Assembly (NCBI GenBank): GCA_031285845.1
Contig: JAITVK010000014.1
Location: forward strand, 1 to 64,000
DNA length: 64,000 bases
Direction: 5' to 3'
Origin: Propionibacteriaceae bacterium
GTDB lineage: Bacteria > Actinomycetota > Actinomycetes > Propionibacteriales > Propionibacteriaceae
Part shown: positions 52,604 to 63,870 of the stretch, in pieces
Layout: every line of letters starts with the position of its first letter
How positions within the stretch are numbered: position 1 is the stretch's first letter
Made by a program: the position numbers and the translations under genes
The notes under the pieces: model-generated
Told to the model about the DNA's origin: nothing
The model's database searches: none
What the model saw: the letters and a program-made list of their open reading frames with translations, nothing else

Positions 52604-53691
52604 GACCGTCCTGTCTTGTCTCGGCTCCAGTGGTTGATCCCAGCGACCAACCCCGGACCGGAGTAAATGAAACCGGTGTACACCTGAACGGCGACAGCCC
52701 CAAGATCAAGCATGGCCATGGCGTCGCCAGGAGTCATGATGCCCCCCGAGGCGATGACCGGCAGACCCTGGTCGACCGTACGAGCCACCACCTGTCGAGC
52801 ACGTCGGGTCAACGGGGCTCCCGACAAACCACCGGGCTGACTGGCCAGGAGTCGATCGGCCCCGACCAGGCCGGTTCGTCCCAGCGTGGTGTTGGTGGCG
52901 ATGACGCCGGCCGCGCCAGCGCCGACCACGGCGGCCAACAACTGGTCCAACTCATCCCATGACACGTCCGGAGCGATCTTGACGAACACCGGGATCGGGG
53001 TCTCATCCAGTTCGCGCGCCCGAGCCACCAGGGCGGCGAGGAGCTCTTCGATCGTGGCCGCGCGTTGCAAAGTCCTCAACCCCGGGGTGTTCGGACTCGA
53101 CACGTTCACCGCCACGTAATCGGCTTGACCATGCACCGTCTCGAGCGAACGCACATAGTCGGGCACCGCCTGCTCGATCGGCGTCAGCTTCGTCTTGCCA
53201 ATCGACACACCCAGCGGGATGCCAGCCGCGCCATTGCCCCGACGCACACCCCAACCGGCCAGTCGACTGGCCAGCGCGGAGGCGCCATCGTTGTTGAAAC
53301 CCATCCGATTGATCAGGCCCGACGAGCGGCGAGCCCGAAACAATCGGGGGCTGGGGTTGCCCGGCTGAGCCTCGGCGGTGACCGTGCCCAGTTCAGCGAA
53401 ACCGAAACCCAGATGGGACCACATCATCGCGGCCCGACCATCCTTGTCCAAGCCAGCGGCAACACCGACTCGACCAGCGAATCGGACTCCAGCCACCGTC
53501 ACCGGATCGTTGGCCCGCCCGACCAGCCAGTCGACTCCACGGGCCACTGGGCTGGACGCCACTTGGGCCAGCAGGTTGATCATCGCCTCATGGATCCGCT
53601 CCGGGTCAGCGCCGTACGACCGGAACAGCACCGGACGAATCAGCGCACGGTACCCCGCGCGCAGCGCCGCCGACCTCATCGATCCGCTCAT
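52600..53691 (-). CDS. pyrD: Dihydroorotate dehydrogenase, class 2 (quinone)
   Basis: The 363-residue FMN enzyme oxidises dihydroorotate with a membrane quinone. It has the N-terminal amphipathic helix of class 2 ([29 protein letters not shown]). FMN-site residues lie in [11 protein letters not shown] and NRMGFNNDG. The catalytic Ser lies in [11 protein letters not shown], and [11 protein letters not shown] binds phosphate. The start is ATG 53691, which overlaps the carB stop (ATGA). The longer frame upstream lies inside carB. Confidence 0.96.
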   Translation of the reverse strand: MSGSMRSAALRAGYRALIRPVLFRSYGADPERIHEAMINLLAQVASSPVARGVDWLVGRANDPVTVAGVRFAGRVGVAAGLDKDGRAAMMWSHLGFGFAELGTVTAEAQPGNPSPRLFRARRSSGLINRMGFNNDGASALASRLAGWGVRRGNGAAGIPLGVSIGKTKLTPIEQAVPDYVRSLETVHGQADYVAVNVSSPNTPGLRTLQRAATIEELLAALVARARELDETPIPVFVKIAPDVSWDELDQLLAAVVGAGAAGVIATNTTLGRTGLVGADRLLASQPGGLSGAPLTRRARQVVARTVDQGLPVIASGGIMTPGDAMAMLDLGAVAVQVYTGFIYSGPGLVAGINHWSRDKTGRS

Positions 53692-56600
53692 AGGGTCGGC
53701 CTCATCTGTGGTCCCCACTGCTGCAAGGACCGGACTGTGACCCCGCCCTTGCGGGCGGCGGCGATACCTTGCACCACCGCGATCAGGCCCTGAATGGTCG
53801 TCACGCAAGGGATGTCGGCCATGATGGCGGCTGAACGCAATCCATAACCGTCGCGCCTGGTCGACCCGGAACTGGCCCCCGAATACGGGGTGTTGATCAC
53901 CAGATCGACTTGGTGGTCAAGGATCAGATCGACCACCGTCTTCTCCCCATCGGGTCCGACCCCTTCGGAGCGTTTGCGCACCGAGATGACCTCTATGCCG
54001 TTGCGGGCCAACACCTGAGCGGTTCCGGCCGTCGCCAGGATACGAAAGCCCATGTCCGACAGCATTTGAACTGGTAGGATGGCATGGCGTTTGTCTGAGT
54101 TGGCCACGGAGACGAACACCGACCCCGAGGTGGGCAGCGAGCCGTACGACCCGGCCTGGCTCTTGGCGAACGCGATCCCGAAGCTCGAATCCAGACCCAT
54201 GACTTCACCGGTGGATCGCATCTCGGGCCCCAACAGCGTGTCGACGGTCAAACCCTCGGCGGTGTGGAAACGATTGAACGGCATGACAGCCTCTTTGACC
54301 GCGACCGGAGTGGTCGGGGCGGGCACCGACCCGTCGCTGGTTGAATTCAGCAGACCCTCAGCGCGCAGCTGGTGGATCGTGCGCCCCATCATGATCAAAG
54401 CAGCCCCCTTCGCCAACTGGACGTTGGTGGCTTTGGACACGAACGGAACGGTACGAGAGGCGCGGGGGTTGGCCTCCAAAACATACAACGTGTTGCCGGC
54501 CAGAGCGTACTGAATGTTGATCAGCCCGCGAACCCCGACCCCTTCAGCGATCGCCCGGGTCGACGTGCGAATCCGTTCGATCACTTCCGCGCCCAGCGTG
54601 ATCGGCGGCAGAGCGCACGCCGAGTCGCCGGAATGGACCCCGGCCTCCTCGATGTGCTCCATGATCCCGCCCAAGTAGAGGTCCTGCCCGTCGAACAACG
54701 CGTCGACGTCGATCTCGGTGGCGTCATCCAAGAACTTGTCGATCATCACCGGGTTGGTCGCACTGGCCAGAGTCACCGTGGTGACATAGGTGGTCAAGGT
54801 GGCGTCGTCATAGACGATCTCCATGCCCCGACCGCCCAAGACATAGCTCGGACGAACCAACACCGGATAGCCGATGTCGGCGGCGATCTGGCGTGCCTGC
54901 GACGCCGAGGTGGCCATCCCATAGCGTGGCGCGGGCAACCCGGCGTCAGCCAAGACCTGCCCGAAGGCTCCGCGTTCCTCCGCCAGATCGATCGCGGCCG
55001 GAGAAGTTCCCACCAAGGGCAGACCGGCGGCCTGCAATCGCCAGGCCAGCTTCAACGGGGTTTGACCGCCCAGCTGGACGATGACCCCGGCCACCGGCCC
55101 AGCGTTCGCCTCGGCGGCGTAGACCTCCAACACGTCCTCTTCAGTCAGCGGCTCGAAATAGAGCCGATCCGAGGTGTCGTAGTCGGTGGAGACCGTCTCG
55201 GGATTGCAGTTGATCATGACCGTCTCATAGCCGGCCCCCGACAGCGCCATCGACGCGTGGACGCAGGAGTAGTCGAACTCGATGCCCTGGCCGATCCGGT
55301 TCGGACCTGATCCGAGGATCAGCACCGCCGGGTTCGTACGAGGCCGAACCTCGGTCTCCTGGTCGTAAGTCGAGTAATGATACGGGGTGTCAGCGGCGAA
55401 CTCGGCCGCGCAGGTGTCGACTGTTTTGAACACTGGCCTGACCCCCAAGGCCCATCGCAGCGAGCGGACTTGCTCGGAGGTCATCGAGCGCAACTGACCG
55501 ATCTGGGCGTCGGACAAGCCGTGACGCTTAGCCAAACGCAACAACTGAGCGTCCAAGCCGGGAGCAGAAGCGATATCGGTGGCGACGTCGAGCACCATGA
55601 CCAGTTGGTCGAGGAACCACGGATCGATCTTGGTGGCGGCGTGGACCTCGTCGACCGTGGCCCCAGCGCGGAAGGCCTGCATCACATCTTGCAGCCGACC
55701 ATCGTGGGGCCGAGCCGCCGAACGCAGCGCGTCCTGCTTAGGAGGCGTAGGGCCGGTGAACACCAAGGGAGCCCGCGCGTCCTCCACCGAGCGCAAGGCT
55801 TTGCCCAACGCCTCGGTGAAATTGCGTCCGATCGCCATGGCCTCGCCGACCGACTTCATGTGCGTGGTCAGCGTGTCCTCGGCCGAGGAGAACTTTTCGA
55901 AGGCGAAGCGAGGCACTTTGACCACGATGTAGTCCAGACTCGGCTCGAAACTGGCCGGAGTGACCTTCGTGATGTCGTTGGGGATCTCGTCCAAGGCGTA
56001 GCCCACGGCCAGTTTGGCCGCGATCTTGGCGATAGGGAAACCGGTGGCCTTCGACGCCAGCGCTGAGGAGCGCGACACCCGAGGATTCATCTCAATGACG
56101 ATGATGCGCCCGTCGAGCGGGTTGACGGCGAACTGGATGTTACAGCCACCGGTGTCGACCCCCACCGCGCGAATCACCTGGATGCCGATGTCACGCAGGC
56201 GCTGATATTCACGATCGGTCAGCGTCAGCGCCGGGGCCACGGTGATGGAGTCACCGGTGTGGACCCCCATCGGGTCGAGGTTCTCGATCGAACACACCAC
56301 GACCACGTTGTCTTTGTGGTCGCGCATGATCTCCAGTTCGAATTCTTTCCAGCCCTGGATCGACTCCTCGACCAACACTTCGGTCGTCGGCGAGGCCTCC
56401 AATCCGATCTCAGCCATCGTACGAGCCTCGGCTTGGTCGTGAGCGAAACCAGAGCCCACCCCGCCCATGGTGTACGACGGACGCAGCACCACCGGATAGC
56501 TCAGCTCCTCGGCGGCGGCGAGGACCTCGTCGACACTGTGGCAGATCACCGAACGCGCCACTTCCGGCGCGCCACCAACGATGTCGGTCAACCCGAGCAC

Positions 56601-57005
56601 GACCTGTTTGAACTTCTCGCGATCCTCACCGCGCTCGATGGCGTCCAGCCTCGCGCCGATCAACTCGACGCCGTAGCGTTCCAACACCCCGGTCTTGGCC
56701 AAGGTCACCGCGATGTTGAGCGCGGTCTGACCGCCCATGGTGGCCAGCAGCGCGTCGGGGCGCTCCTTGTCGATCACCCGCTCGACGAATTGCGGGGTGA
56801 TGGGCTCGATGTAGGTCGCGTCAGCGAACTGAGGGTCGGTCATGATCGTGGCCGGGTTGGAATTCACCAGGATGACCCGATAGCCCTCCTCACGCAGCAC
56901 CCGGCAGGCTTGAGTCCCCGAATAGTCGAACTCGCAGGCTTGTCCGATGACGATCGGACCGGATCCGATGATCAGAATTGACGAGATGTCTTGACGTCTA
57001 GGCAT
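53688..57005 (-). CDS. carB: Carbamoyl-phosphate synthase large subunit
   Basis: The 1105-residue subunit makes carbamoyl phosphate from bicarbonate, ammonia and two ATP. Two homologous ATP-grasp halves start at [22 protein letters not shown] and at [17 protein letters not shown] (~575). The oligomerisation region lies between them and an MGS-type allosteric domain (~950-1105; [19 protein letters not shown]) at the end. ATG 57005 overlaps the carA end by eight bases. The product feeds both arginine and pyrimidines, but here it is joined to pyrD-pyrF. Confidence 0.97.
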   Translation of the reverse strand: MPRRQDISSILIIGSGPIVIGQACEFDYSGTQACRVLREEGYRVILVNSNPATIMTDPQFADATYIEPITPQFVERVIDKERPDALLATMGGQTALNIAVTLAKTGVLERYGVELIGARLDAIERGEDREKFKQVVLGLTDIVGGAPEVARSVICHSVDEVLAAAEELSYPVVLRPSYTMGGVGSGFAHDQAEARTMAEIGLEASPTTEVLVEESIQGWKEFELEIMRDHKDNVVVVCSIENLDPMGVHTGDSITVAPALTLTDREYQRLRDIGIQVIRAVGVDTGGCNIQFAVNPLDGRIIVIEMNPRVSRSSALASKATGFPIAKIAAKLAVGYALDEIPNDITKVTPASFEPSLDYIVVKVPRFAFEKFSSAEDTLTTHMKSVGEAMAIGRNFTEALGKALRSVEDARAPLVFTGPTPPKQDALRSAARPHDGRLQDVMQAFRAGATVDEVHAATKIDPWFLDQLVMVLDVATDIASAPGLDAQLLRLAKRHGLSDAQIGQLRSMTSEQVRSLRWALGVRPVFKTVDTCAAEFAADTPYHYSTYDQETEVRPRTNPAVLILGSGPNRIGQGIEFDYSCVHASMALSGAGYETVMINCNPETVSTDYDTSDRLYFEPLTEEDVLEVYAAEANAGPVAGVIVQLGGQTPLKLAWRLQAAGLPLVGTSPAAIDLAEERGAFGQVLADAGLPAPRYGMATSASQARQIAADIGYPVLVRPSYVLGGRGMEIVYDDATLTTYVTTVTLASATNPVMIDKFLDDATEIDVDALFDGQDLYLGGIMEHIEEAGVHSGDSACALPPITLGAEVIERIRTSTRAIAEGVGVRGLINIQYALAGNTLYVLEANPRASRTVPFVSKATNVQLAKGAALIMMGRTIHQLRAEGLLNSTSDGSVPAPTTPVAVKEAVMPFNRFHTAEGLTVDTLLGPEMRSTGEVMGLDSSFGIAFAKSQAGSYGSLPTSGSVFVSVANSDKRHAILPVQMLSDMGFRILATAGTAQVLARNGIEVISVRKRSEGVGPDGEKTVVDLILDHQVDLVINTPYSGASSGSTRRDGYGLRSAAIMADIPCVTTIQGLIAVVQGIAAARKGGVTVRSLQQWGPQMRPTL

Positions 57006-58191
57006 CTGGGCTCCCTGCCGCTGAAGTGGATGATTCGTCGACGGGTCGTGAATCAGGTGAGGACTGGGATCGGTTCGCGGCCATCAGATCGACGAAGCGA
57101 TCGAACAGGTACGACGCGTCGTGCGGCCCGGCGGCGGCTTCGGGATGATACTGGACGCTGAATCCGACCAGGCGTCCATCGCGGGTCAACTCCAAACCTT
57201 CGACCACGTCGTCGTTCAACCCGACATGGCTGACTCGGGCTTGACCGAATGGCGTGGCGACGTCGACCCCGATTGGGGCGTCGACGGCGAAGCCGTGATT
57301 GTGGGCGGTGATCTCGACCACCCCGGTTCCGAGGTCTTTGACCGGCTGGTTGATACCGCGGTGGCCGTACTTCAGCTTGTAGGTCGAAAAACCCAGCGCT
57401 CGACCGAAGATTTGGTTGCCGAAACAGATCCCGAAGTACGCCAACCCGGAGCCCAACACCTGTTTGAGCAGGGCGACCGCGTGATCGGCGGTGGCCGGAT
57501 CCCCCGGGCCGTTGGAGAAAAACACTCCATCGGGGTTGAGCGCCGAGATCTGGCCGAAGGTGGCCGTCTGGGGCAGCACATGGACGTCGATGCCGCGTCG
57601 ACTGAGCAGCTGCGGGGTCATCGCTTTGATGCCGAGATCGATCGCGGCGACCGTGAAACGCTTCGTGCCTTGGGCGGGCACGAGGTACGGCTGCTCGGTG
57701 GTGACCTCGCCCGCGAGGTCAGCTCCGGCCATGACGGCGGTCTGACGGACTTTGGCGAGCAGGGAATCCGGATCGAGGTCGATCGTCGAGATGCCGACCC
57801 GCATCGAACCGCGCTCTCGCAGGTGCCGGGTCAACGCTCTGGTGTCGACTCCGGCGATGCCCACCACTGATTGGCGGACCAGTTCCTCATCCAATGAACG
57901 CCGCGATCGCCACGACGACGGACGCGGGCTGGGGTCTCGTACGACATAGCCGGCGACCCAGATCCGACCCGACTCGTCGTCCTCGTCATTCCAGCCGGTG
58001 TTGCCGATGTGAGGAGCGGTCGCCACGACGACTTGACGGTCGTAGCTGGGGTCGGTCAGGGTTTCTTGGTAGCCGCTCATTCCCGTGGCGAACACGGCCT
58101 CACCGAAGGTCTGGCCGGTCGCGCCGAACGAGGTTCCGGTGAACGCTCGGCCATCTTCAAGAACCAGCAGGGCGGGGACAGTGTTCCGCAT
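56998..58191 (-). CDS. carA: Carbamoyl-phosphate synthase small subunit
   Basis: The 397-residue glutaminase subunit has its class I amidotransferase nucleophile at Cys256 ([12 protein letters not shown]) and the His-Glu pair in [11 protein letters not shown]. The N-terminal CPSase domain begins [19 protein letters not shown]. The GICFGNQ form (rather than GICLGHQ) is, as I recall, also found in mycobacteria. A ~25-residue Ser-rich tail ends the protein. The start is ATG 58191. AAAGGA is ~11 bases upstream, somewhat far. GTG 58233 would overlap the nusB end. Confidence 0.95.
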   Translation of the reverse strand: MRNTVPALLVLEDGRAFTGTSFGATGQTFGEAVFATGMSGYQETLTDPSYDRQVVVATAPHIGNTGWNDEDDESGRIWVAGYVVRDPSPRPSSWRSRRSLDEELVRQSVVGIAGVDTRALTRHLRERGSMRVGISTIDLDPDSLLAKVRQTAVMAGADLAGEVTTEQPYLVPAQGTKRFTVAAIDLGIKAMTPQLLSRRGIDVHVLPQTATFGQISALNPDGVFFSNGPGDPATADHAVALLKQVLGSGLAYFGICFGNQIFGRALGFSTYKLKYGHRGINQPVKDLGTGVVEITAHNHGFAVDAPIGVDVATPFGQARVSHVGLNDDVVEGLELTRDGRLVGFSVQYHPEAAAGPHDASYLFDRFVDLMAANRSQSSPDSRPVDESSTSAAGSPDA

Positions 58192-58229
58192 GGGTGGGTT
58201 CGTCCTTTCTGAAGGATGCCGCGTGGGGG

Positions 58230-58760
58230 TCACGATACCGTGGACATCGTGACCGTTGTGGAGTTGTCCGTAGTCTCGCTGTTCGTCGGGGCCGGTTCTG
58301 ACCGATCCGAGTCCCCACTCGGCGGGCGCACCGACGAGAAGTCGGCCACCTCAGTGGCGACGTGGCTCAACACGCCAGTCAGAAAACTCGGCGAAGAATC
58401 AGTCGACAATTCTCTCGCCAGACTGACCGCTTCGCTGATCGCCACCGCGGGCGGAACATCGGCGCAGGTCATCTCGAAAATCGCGATCCGGGCCAAGACA
58501 CGGTCCACGATCGGCATACGCTCGATCGCCCAGCCCGTCGACAGGCTCGACTCCAATTCCCGATCGATCTGACGCAGATGCGCGACCACACCGTGGGCCA
58601 ACTCACGCGAATACGCGGGAATCTCGTGGCTGGACATTGTGGCGTACGTCGCCATGGCCGAGTCGACCCCCATTGAGGTCAACTCGGCCGAATACAAGAT
58701 GTCCAAGGCGTACTTGCGCGCCTTGCGCATCTTGGAGCGTTTCGGAGTCGGATCAGACAC
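58230..58760 (-). CDS. nusB: Transcription antitermination factor NusB
   Basis: The 176-residue all-helical RNA-binding protein acts with NusE/S10 in rRNA antitermination. The NusB fold covers ~10-140 ([52 protein letters not shown]). A Ser/Thr/Asp-rich tail of ~33 residues follows, longer than usual. GTG 58760 overlaps the efp stop by eight bases (GTGTCTGA). efp-nusB-car order is common in actinobacteria. Confidence 0.94.
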   Translation of the reverse strand: MSDPTPKRSKMRKARKYALDILYSAELTSMGVDSAMATYATMSSHEIPAYSRELAHGVVAHLRQIDRELESSLSTGWAIERMPIVDRVLARIAIFEMTCADVPPAVAISEAVSLARELSTDSSPSFLTGVLSHVATEVADFSSVRPPSGDSDRSEPAPTNSETTDNSTTVTMSTVS

Positions 58761-59310
58761 GAGAGATGTATGAGCCGTCGCGGGTGTCCACCTTCACTCG
58801 CTCACCGGTGGTGATGAACAGCGGCACCTGGATCTGGTATCCCGTCTCGACCGTGGCCGGTTTCGTGCCAGCGCTCGACCGGTCACCCTGCAGACCGGGC
58901 TCGGTGTAGGTGATCTCCAGCTCGACAGAGGCCGGCAGCTCGATGAACAGCGGGTTGCCCTCGTAGAGCGCGACCGAACCGGTGCCGTTCTCCAACAGGA
59001 AGTTCTTGGCGTCGCCGACGACTTCGTCAGGGATGGTCATCTGCGAATAATCGGCGGTGTCCATGAAGACATAGCCGTCGTTGTCATGGTAGAGATACTG
59101 CATCTCGCGACGATCCACCTGTGCGTCCTCGACCTTGATGTCGGAGTTGAACGTCCGGTCGACGGTTTTGCCGGTCAGAATGTGCTTCAGCTTGGTGCGC
59201 ACCACGGTGTTTCCCTTGCCAGGCTTGTGATGCTGGAACCATGTCACCTGCCACAGTTGCCCGTCCAGATTGAGCACCGTCCCGTTGTGGATGTCGTTTG
59301 TTGAGATCAT
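58753..59310 (-). CDS. efp: Elongation factor P
   Basis: The 185-residue factor relieves ribosome stalling at polyproline. It has the KOW-like N-domain with loop HHKPGKG and the tip Lys32. Two OB domains follow ([42 protein letters not shown]). ATG 59310 has AAAGGAAAGGG upstream. The in-frame start at 59331 overlaps that site. A -10 box TAGGAT (59338-59343) places transcription start ~20 bases before the ATG, so efp heads the efp-nusB-carAB-pyrD-pyrF run. Confidence 0.96.
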   Translation of the reverse strand: MISTNDIHNGTVLNLDGQLWQVTWFQHHKPGKGNTVVRTKLKHILTGKTVDRTFNSDIKVEDAQVDRREMQYLYHDNDGYVFMDTADYSQMTIPDEVVGDAKNFLLENGTGSVALYEGNPLFIELPASVELEITYTEPGLQGDRSSAGTKPATVETGYQIQVPLFITTGERVKVDTRDGSYISRV

Positions 59311-59337
59311 GTGAACCCTTTCCTTTGCCAAGGATCA

Positions 59338-59368
59338 ATCCTACCGGACCGCTCCAGCGTGCGCTGGA
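59338..59368 (-). promoter_or_regulatory. efp operon promoter with overlapping palindrome
   Basis: -10 TAGGAT lies at 59338-59343 on the minus strand. The palindrome TCCAGCGTGCGCTGGA (59353-59368; 14 of 16 positions symmetric) lies where the -35 box would be, so a binding protein could block polymerase. Confidence 0.4.
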
Positions 59369-59456
59369 CCCGACCGTTCGTCGCGTGGGACAAGAATCGC
59401 TGCGGCAAGCGGTGGCGTCCGGTGACGGCGACCGGGCTCCACACCATCGAACTGGA

Positions 59457-60098
59457 CTACGGCGACACCGTGAGCCGGGCCTGACGCACCCGCTCGTCGC
59501 GGTCGTCGGCGTGAGCTGATCCGATCGACGCGATGCGCTGGCCCAAGTGAGGACAGGTGGCCCCGACCTGAGCGGCGATCGTACGAATCTGCGCCGCAGG
59601 CCGATTTTGAGACAGCTTCGACTTGGCCTCGACCTCACGAACCTCGAACTCCAGACCGACCACCGCCTTGGCCTGACGGGCCAACCACGCTGGGTCGTAC
59701 CGCTCGATGCCGTCGGCGCCACGAGCGCGAAGCAACTCCTGCCACGAGGCGATGATCCACTGCGGGTCGGTGTGCGCGCTCAACCGGCCCCGCAACTGAA
59801 CGGTCTCGTAATCCCACGTCGGAGCCGCGCTGGGCCCCATCCACTGATCGTCGATGTAGGAGTCCTCCCCCATCACCACGATCAGCGCCTCGCCTGGGCG
59901 ATGCGCCGGGGCGTTCACCTTCGCGACGTGGGTCCGCAAGATCGGAGCTTCGGTGAGCTCACCGACTCGCACCCAGGGCAGAAAGGTCGCCTGAGGCGAC
60001 AACGACTCGTCGACGCTGATCAGCGTCCCCGCGCCGATCCGATCGACGAAGTCCCACACGTCAGTGTCGGGCATCCGGAAGTGGTCGGGGGTGTACAT
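59457..60098 (-). CDS. PaiB-type FMN-binding protein
   Basis: The 213-residue protein starts [28 protein letters not shown] and continues with FLPWVRVGELTEAPILRTHVAKVNAPAH, matching the FMN-binding negative transcriptional regulator family (PaiB). These have a split-barrel flavin fold and no DNA-binding domain, so the regulator name is uncertain. ATG 60098 overlaps the aroKB stop (TGATG), making it translationally coupled to the shikimate genes. Its part in that pathway, if any, is unknown. Confidence 0.82.
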   Translation of the reverse strand: MYTPDHFRMPDTDVWDFVDRIGAGTLISVDESLSPQATFLPWVRVGELTEAPILRTHVAKVNAPAHRPGEALIVVMGEDSYIDDQWMGPSAAPTWDYETVQLRGRLSAHTDPQWIIASWQELLRARGADGIERYDPAWLARQAKAVVGLEFEVREVEAKSKLSQNRPAAQIRTIAAQVGATCPHLGQRIASIGSAHADDRDERVRQARLTVSP

Positions 60099-61702
60099 CA
60101 GCGCTGCCACCGGATCGCGTCGTACGCCTTCGCCAACACGGCCTCGTCGATGTCGGACACGATCACCGGATGACCCAGCCCATCCAACAAGACCAGACGC
60201 AGATGGTCGCCGCGGGCCTTCTTGTCGCTGCTCATCACGGCCCGCAGTTGAGACCACGTGGCGCCGTCGTACGACGTCGGCAAGCCGACCGACGCCAGCA
60301 GTTCGCGATGACGAGCGACGTCGTCCGCGCTGAGCAGTCCGACACGGGCGGCGACTTCGGCGGCGAACACCATTCCGACCGCGACGGCCGCGCCGTGAGA
60401 CCAGGTGAACTTCTCGGCTTGCTCGATCGCGTGACCGAACGTATGACCGTAGTTCAGAGCCGCCCGACCGATGGAACCAACGCCGTCAGTCTCGCGCAGA
60501 TCCTGGGTGACCACCTGGGCTTTCAGACGGATGGAGCGGGTCAACACTTCAGCGAAATCAACCGTGTCGGTGGCCAACACCGCCGATGGGCTCTCGGCCA
60601 CGATGTCACAGATCGCCTCGTCGCCGATCAAGCCGCACTTGACGACCTCCCCCAAGCCCGAGCGGACCTGATCGGGCGGCAGACTCGCCAACAGGTCCAG
60701 ATCACACAAGACCGCCCGTGGCTCCCAGAAGGCGCCAACCAGGTTCTTCCCCTCCGGCAGGTTGATTCCGGTCTTGCCCCCGACCCCGGCGTCGGCCATG
60801 CCGAGGACAGTGGTGGGCACGCAGACGTAGTCCAGACCGCGCAGCATGGTCGCCGCGACGAAGCCGGCCAGATCAGTCGTGGTCCCCCCGCCGAGCCCGA
60901 TGACGACATCCGACCGCGTGAAACCGTGCCGGGCCAACTCCCGCCAGCAACGCTCCAGATTATCCGTGGTCTTGGCCTGCTCCGCGTCCGGGACCTGAAT
61001 CAGGACCGGGCCAGGAACTGTGGCTGCCAACCGAGTCGCGGTGGTCGCCATGACCGCAGGATGGATGATCGCGGTGCGCGTCGCCAACGCCACCAGGTCA
61101 CCGGCCTGAGCCACCACGCCCCGTCCGATCACCACGTCGTACGCCCGATCAGCCTCGACGCGAATGATCATCGAGGTGACGACGTCAGTAGTCGTGGTCG
61201 ATGGCGTCGACTGCGCCAGGTGGTCCATGATCGTGGCCACGACCTCACCCGGCGACGCTTGAGCGTCGACCCGCCAGGTCGCGCAGTCTTTGTAGACTGC
61301 CAGTCGGCTTTGCGCCAGCGCCGTCATCTGCTGGCGGACGTCGCCCAGCAGCAACGGTCGCAGCCGATTCATCCCGACCCGCCGGGTCACGGTGACCACG
61401 GACGCGTCCAGCCACACCACCTGATGCGGTTCGAGCAGTGCCCGGACTTCGGGGTTCATCACCGCGCCGCCGCCCAAGGCCGCCACGCCGTCTTGGCTCA
61501 GGGCCTGCCGCGCGGCCTGCGCCTCCAGCGCTCGAAAACACTCCTCCCCGTCGGTGGCGAAAATCTCCCCAATCGCGCGACCGCTGGTGATTTCCACCAG
61601 TTCGTCAGTGTCGACGAAACTGACACCCAGCGCTTGCGCCAACAGGGGACCGACCGTGGATTTTCCGCTGGCCGGCAGCCCGATCAACACCACGCTCACC
61701 AT
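60098..61702 (-). CDS. aroKB: Bifunctional shikimate kinase/3-dehydroquinate synthase
   Basis: The single 534-residue frame joins shikimate kinase (AroK, ~1-165) to 3-dehydroquinate synthase (AroB, ~180-534). AroK shows the P-loop GLPASGKST, the DTDELVE Asp pair and [11 protein letters not shown]. AroB shows [17 protein letters not shown], the [19 protein letters not shown] lysines and the metal-binding [10 protein letters not shown] Ser/Thr linker (~[11 protein letters not shown]) joins them. The start is ATG 61702, overlapping aroC, or GTG 61699 in a GTGA overlap. Separate genes are more common. Fused forms occur in some actinobacteria as I recall. Confidence 0.93.
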   Translation of the reverse strand: MVSVVLIGLPASGKSTVGPLLAQALGVSFVDTDELVEITSGRAIGEIFATDGEECFRALEAQAARQALSQDGVAALGGGAVMNPEVRALLEPHQVVWLDASVVTVTRRVGMNRLRPLLLGDVRQQMTALAQSRLAVYKDCATWRVDAQASPGEVVATIMDHLAQSTPSTTTTDVVTSMIIRVEADRAYDVVIGRGVVAQAGDLVALATRTAIIHPAVMATTATRLAATVPGPVLIQVPDAEQAKTTDNLERCWRELARHGFTRSDVVIGLGGGTTTDLAGFVAATMLRGLDYVCVPTTVLGMADAGVGGKTGINLPEGKNLVGAFWEPRAVLCDLDLLASLPPDQVRSGLGEVVKCGLIGDEAICDIVAESPSAVLATDTVDFAEVLTRSIRLKAQVVTQDLRETDGVGSIGRAALNYGHTFGHAIEQAEKFTWSHGAAVAVGMVFAAEVAARVGLLSADDVARHRELLASVGLPTSYDGATWSQLRAVMSSDKKARGDHLRLVLLDGLGHPVIVSDIDEAVLAKAYDAIRWQR

Positions 61703-62892
61703 CGGCTCCGAAGGTTCGCGGCATCCAGCCTGCTCCGATAGTGCTCGACACTGGCGCGAACATCGCCGACCGTGTCGGAGCCGAACTTCTCCACACAAGC
61801 ATCAGCCAGAACCAAGGCGACCATCGACTCTGCGATGACCGCGGCGGCCGGAACCGCGCAGACATCCGAGCGCTGATGATGAGCCGTCGCCTGGGACCCG
61901 GTCGCGACGTCGACCGTGGGCAGGGCTCGAGCGATGGTGGCGATCGGCTTCATCGCCACGCGGATCCGAATCGGCTCTGCGTTGCTCATGCCCCCTTCGA
62001 TGCCACCGGCCCGATTCGAGGAACGGACGATGCGGCCATCGACCAGCCGCATCTGATCGTGGGCGGCTGAACCGCGCATGGTCGCCAATTCAAAGCCGTC
62101 TCCAATCTCCACCCCTTTGATCGCCGGAATCCCCATCAGTGCCGCCGCCAATCGGGCGTCCAAACGACGCTTGGCCACCGTGTGGGTTCCCAGGCCCGGT
62201 GGACAACCCCAAGCCACGACCTCGAACACTCCGCCGAGGGTGTCGCCGGCCGCGCCGACCTCGGCGATCAGATCCTGCATCGCACGGGAGGCCACCGGGT
62301 CGACACAACGAACCGGATCGGCGTCGATCTGGTCGGCTTGGTCGGGGCGCGGGCACTGATCGGTGGGCGCTGCGACCGATCCGATCGACGTCACGTGGCT
62401 GACGATCTGGATGTCCAGCGCTTGGATCAAAAAGTTGCGCGCGACCACGCCTGCGGCGACCCGGGCCGCCGTCTCACGGGCCGAGGCGCGCTCAAGGATC
62501 GGACGGGCCTGGTCGAATTCGTACTTCTGCATTCCAGGCAAGTCGGCGTGGCCCGGACGCGGGCGGGTCAATGGCGCGTTGCGAGCCGAGCTGAGAACCT
62601 CAGGGTCGTTCACCGCATCGGCGGACATGACCTGCGACCACTGCCCCCACTCCGAGTTGCCGATCTGAATCGCCACAGGTGAGCCCAAGGTCTCGCCCCA
62701 CCGCACTCCAGCGGTGATCGTGACTTCGTCGCGCTCGATGCCCATACGCGCTCCCCGACCGGCTCCCAGCCGACGGCGCGCCAAAGCGTCCACCAACTCG
62801 GCGGTGGTGATTTTGACATGGGCCGGCACACCCTCGACGATGGCGGTCAATTGTTGCCCATGGGACTCCCCGGCAGTGATGTATCTCAACAC
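61696..62892 (-). CDS. aroC: Chorismate synthase
   Basis: The 398-residue FMN-dependent enzyme makes chorismate. It opens [14 protein letters not shown] and shows [13 protein letters not shown], the [14 protein letters not shown] signature and [18 protein letters not shown] loop near residue 165 ([13 protein letters not shown]) varies in the family. I chose GTG 62892: TAGACT lies seven bases upstream, and the resulting start equals the conserved family start. GTG 62898 adds two residues but sits one base after the -10 box. The gene ends overlapping aroKB. Confidence 0.95.
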   Translation of the reverse strand: MLRYITAGESHGQQLTAIVEGVPAHVKITTAELVDALARRRLGAGRGARMGIERDEVTITAGVRWGETLGSPVAIQIGNSEWGQWSQVMSADAVNDPEVLSSARNAPLTRPRPGHADLPGMQKYEFDQARPILERASARETAARVAAGVVARNFLIQALDIQIVSHVTSIGSVAAPTDQCPRPDQADQIDADPVRCVDPVASRAMQDLIAEVGAAGDTLGGVFEVVAWGCPPGLGTHTVAKRRLDARLAAALMGIPAIKGVEIGDGFELATMRGSAAHDQMRLVDGRIVRSSNRAGGIEGGMSNAEPIRIRVAMKPIATIARALPTVDVATGSQATAHHQRSDVCAVPAAAVIAESMVALVLADACVEKFGSDTVGDVRASVEHYRSRLDAANLRSRW

Positions 62893-62899
62893 GGGCACC

Positions 62900-62905
62900 A
62901 GTCTA
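62900..62905 (-). promoter_or_regulatory. -10 box (TAGACT) for aroC
   Basis: TAGACT lies between the aroE stop and the aroC GTG (62892), seven bases before it, giving aroC-aroKB-paiB a possible leaderless promoter of its own inside the aro run. Confidence 0.45.
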
Positions 62906-62937
62906 CTGACAGGGGTGGACGGCCTCGGCGCGCCCAG

Positions 62938-63870
62938 TCACTGGTCGTCGCCGGACAACCCCAGCGCACGAGCCCCAGCCTGACGCAGGACCGCGAAGGG
63001 CACGTGCGACCCGGTCATCGTCGCCACCTGCCCAACCGCTTGAGCGGCCAACAGATCCAGGCCAGTGGCCACGGCGATCCCTCGTCGCGCGGCCCTCGAG
63101 ACCAATCCGGTGGGCCACGGGTCGTAGAGCACGTCGAAGACCAGCGACGGTGTCGACTCGGGTGGCAACCAGCGCAGCGCCACCGCCGCCGGAACCGTCG
63201 AGATCACCGTCGCACCGTCGAAGTCGGAAGCAGAAACGGCGTCGACCGTGGGATCCGAGGTGATCGGTTGAACCTCGATTCCCCACCCGGCCGCGTCGCG
63301 AGCCAGTCGCGCGGATGTGGCCACAGCCCGCCCGAACACTCGAACCGTGCCCAGCCCCAATCGCGCGGCCGCGTAGACACAGGACCGCGCTGTCGCTCCG
63401 TTGCCGAACACCACCAGATCATCATTGGCGCCGACCCCGGCTCGGCCGAGCACCAGTTCCACGCCGGTGACATCGGTGTTGACAACTCTGGTCGTCGATC
63501 TGAACCCCGGATCGCCGTCGAAGATCACCGTGTTGGCCACGCCCAACGCGACGACGACGTCGTCGGGCTGTCCCAACTCGACGATGGCCTGCTTGCAGGG
63601 CATCGTCACCGACAGTCCGCGCCACCGGCGATCCAACCCTGCGACGAACGAAGCAACGCCCTCCGCTGTGACCTCGTGACGGTCATAGACCCAGTCCAAT
63701 CCGAGCCAGTCGTACGCTGCCTGATGGATGACCGGTGACAGCGAATGACTGATCGGCGAGCCGATGACCGCACAGCGCCGATACTGTTCGCCGGCGAGAT
63801 CGGACTCAGGAGCACCCGGTGGGGTGGCCATTGTCGACGCACCACTGATCGAATCGGAGCTTCCCCTCAT
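62938..63870 (-). CDS. aroE: Shikimate 5-dehydrogenase
   Basis: The 310-residue enzyme reduces 3-dehydroshikimate. The substrate domain begins RRCAVIGSPISHSLSP (near residue 32), with LSVTMPCKQAIVELG (catalytic Lys) and NTDVTG. The nucleotide domain has VVFGNGATARSC, a variant of the usual GAGGxA. ATG 63870 has AGGAGG six bases upstream but lies inside the preceding mltG gene (65-base overlap). ATG 63831 (26-base overlap, no ribosome site) is the alternative. Confidence 0.9.
   Translation of the reverse strand: MRGSSDSISGASTMATPPGAPESDLAGEQYRRCAVIGSPISHSLSPVIHQAAYDWLGLDWVYDRHEVTAEGVASFVAGLDRRWRGLSVTMPCKQAIVELGQPDDVVVALGVANTVIFDGDPGFRSTTRVVNTDVTGVELVLGRAGVGANDDLVVFGNGATARSCVYAAARLGLGTVRVFGRAVATSARLARDAAGWGIEVQPITSDPTVDAVSASDFDGATVISTVPAAVALRWLPPESTPSLVFDVLYDPWPTGLVSRAARRGIAVATGLDLLAAQAVGQVATMTGSHVPFAVLRQAGARALGLSGDDQ

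Noticed and set aside
52600-53808. Longer pyrD start at 53808
   Set aside because: It would extend 39 codons into carB. ATG 53691 overlaps the carB stop by four bases and equals the normal class 2 start.
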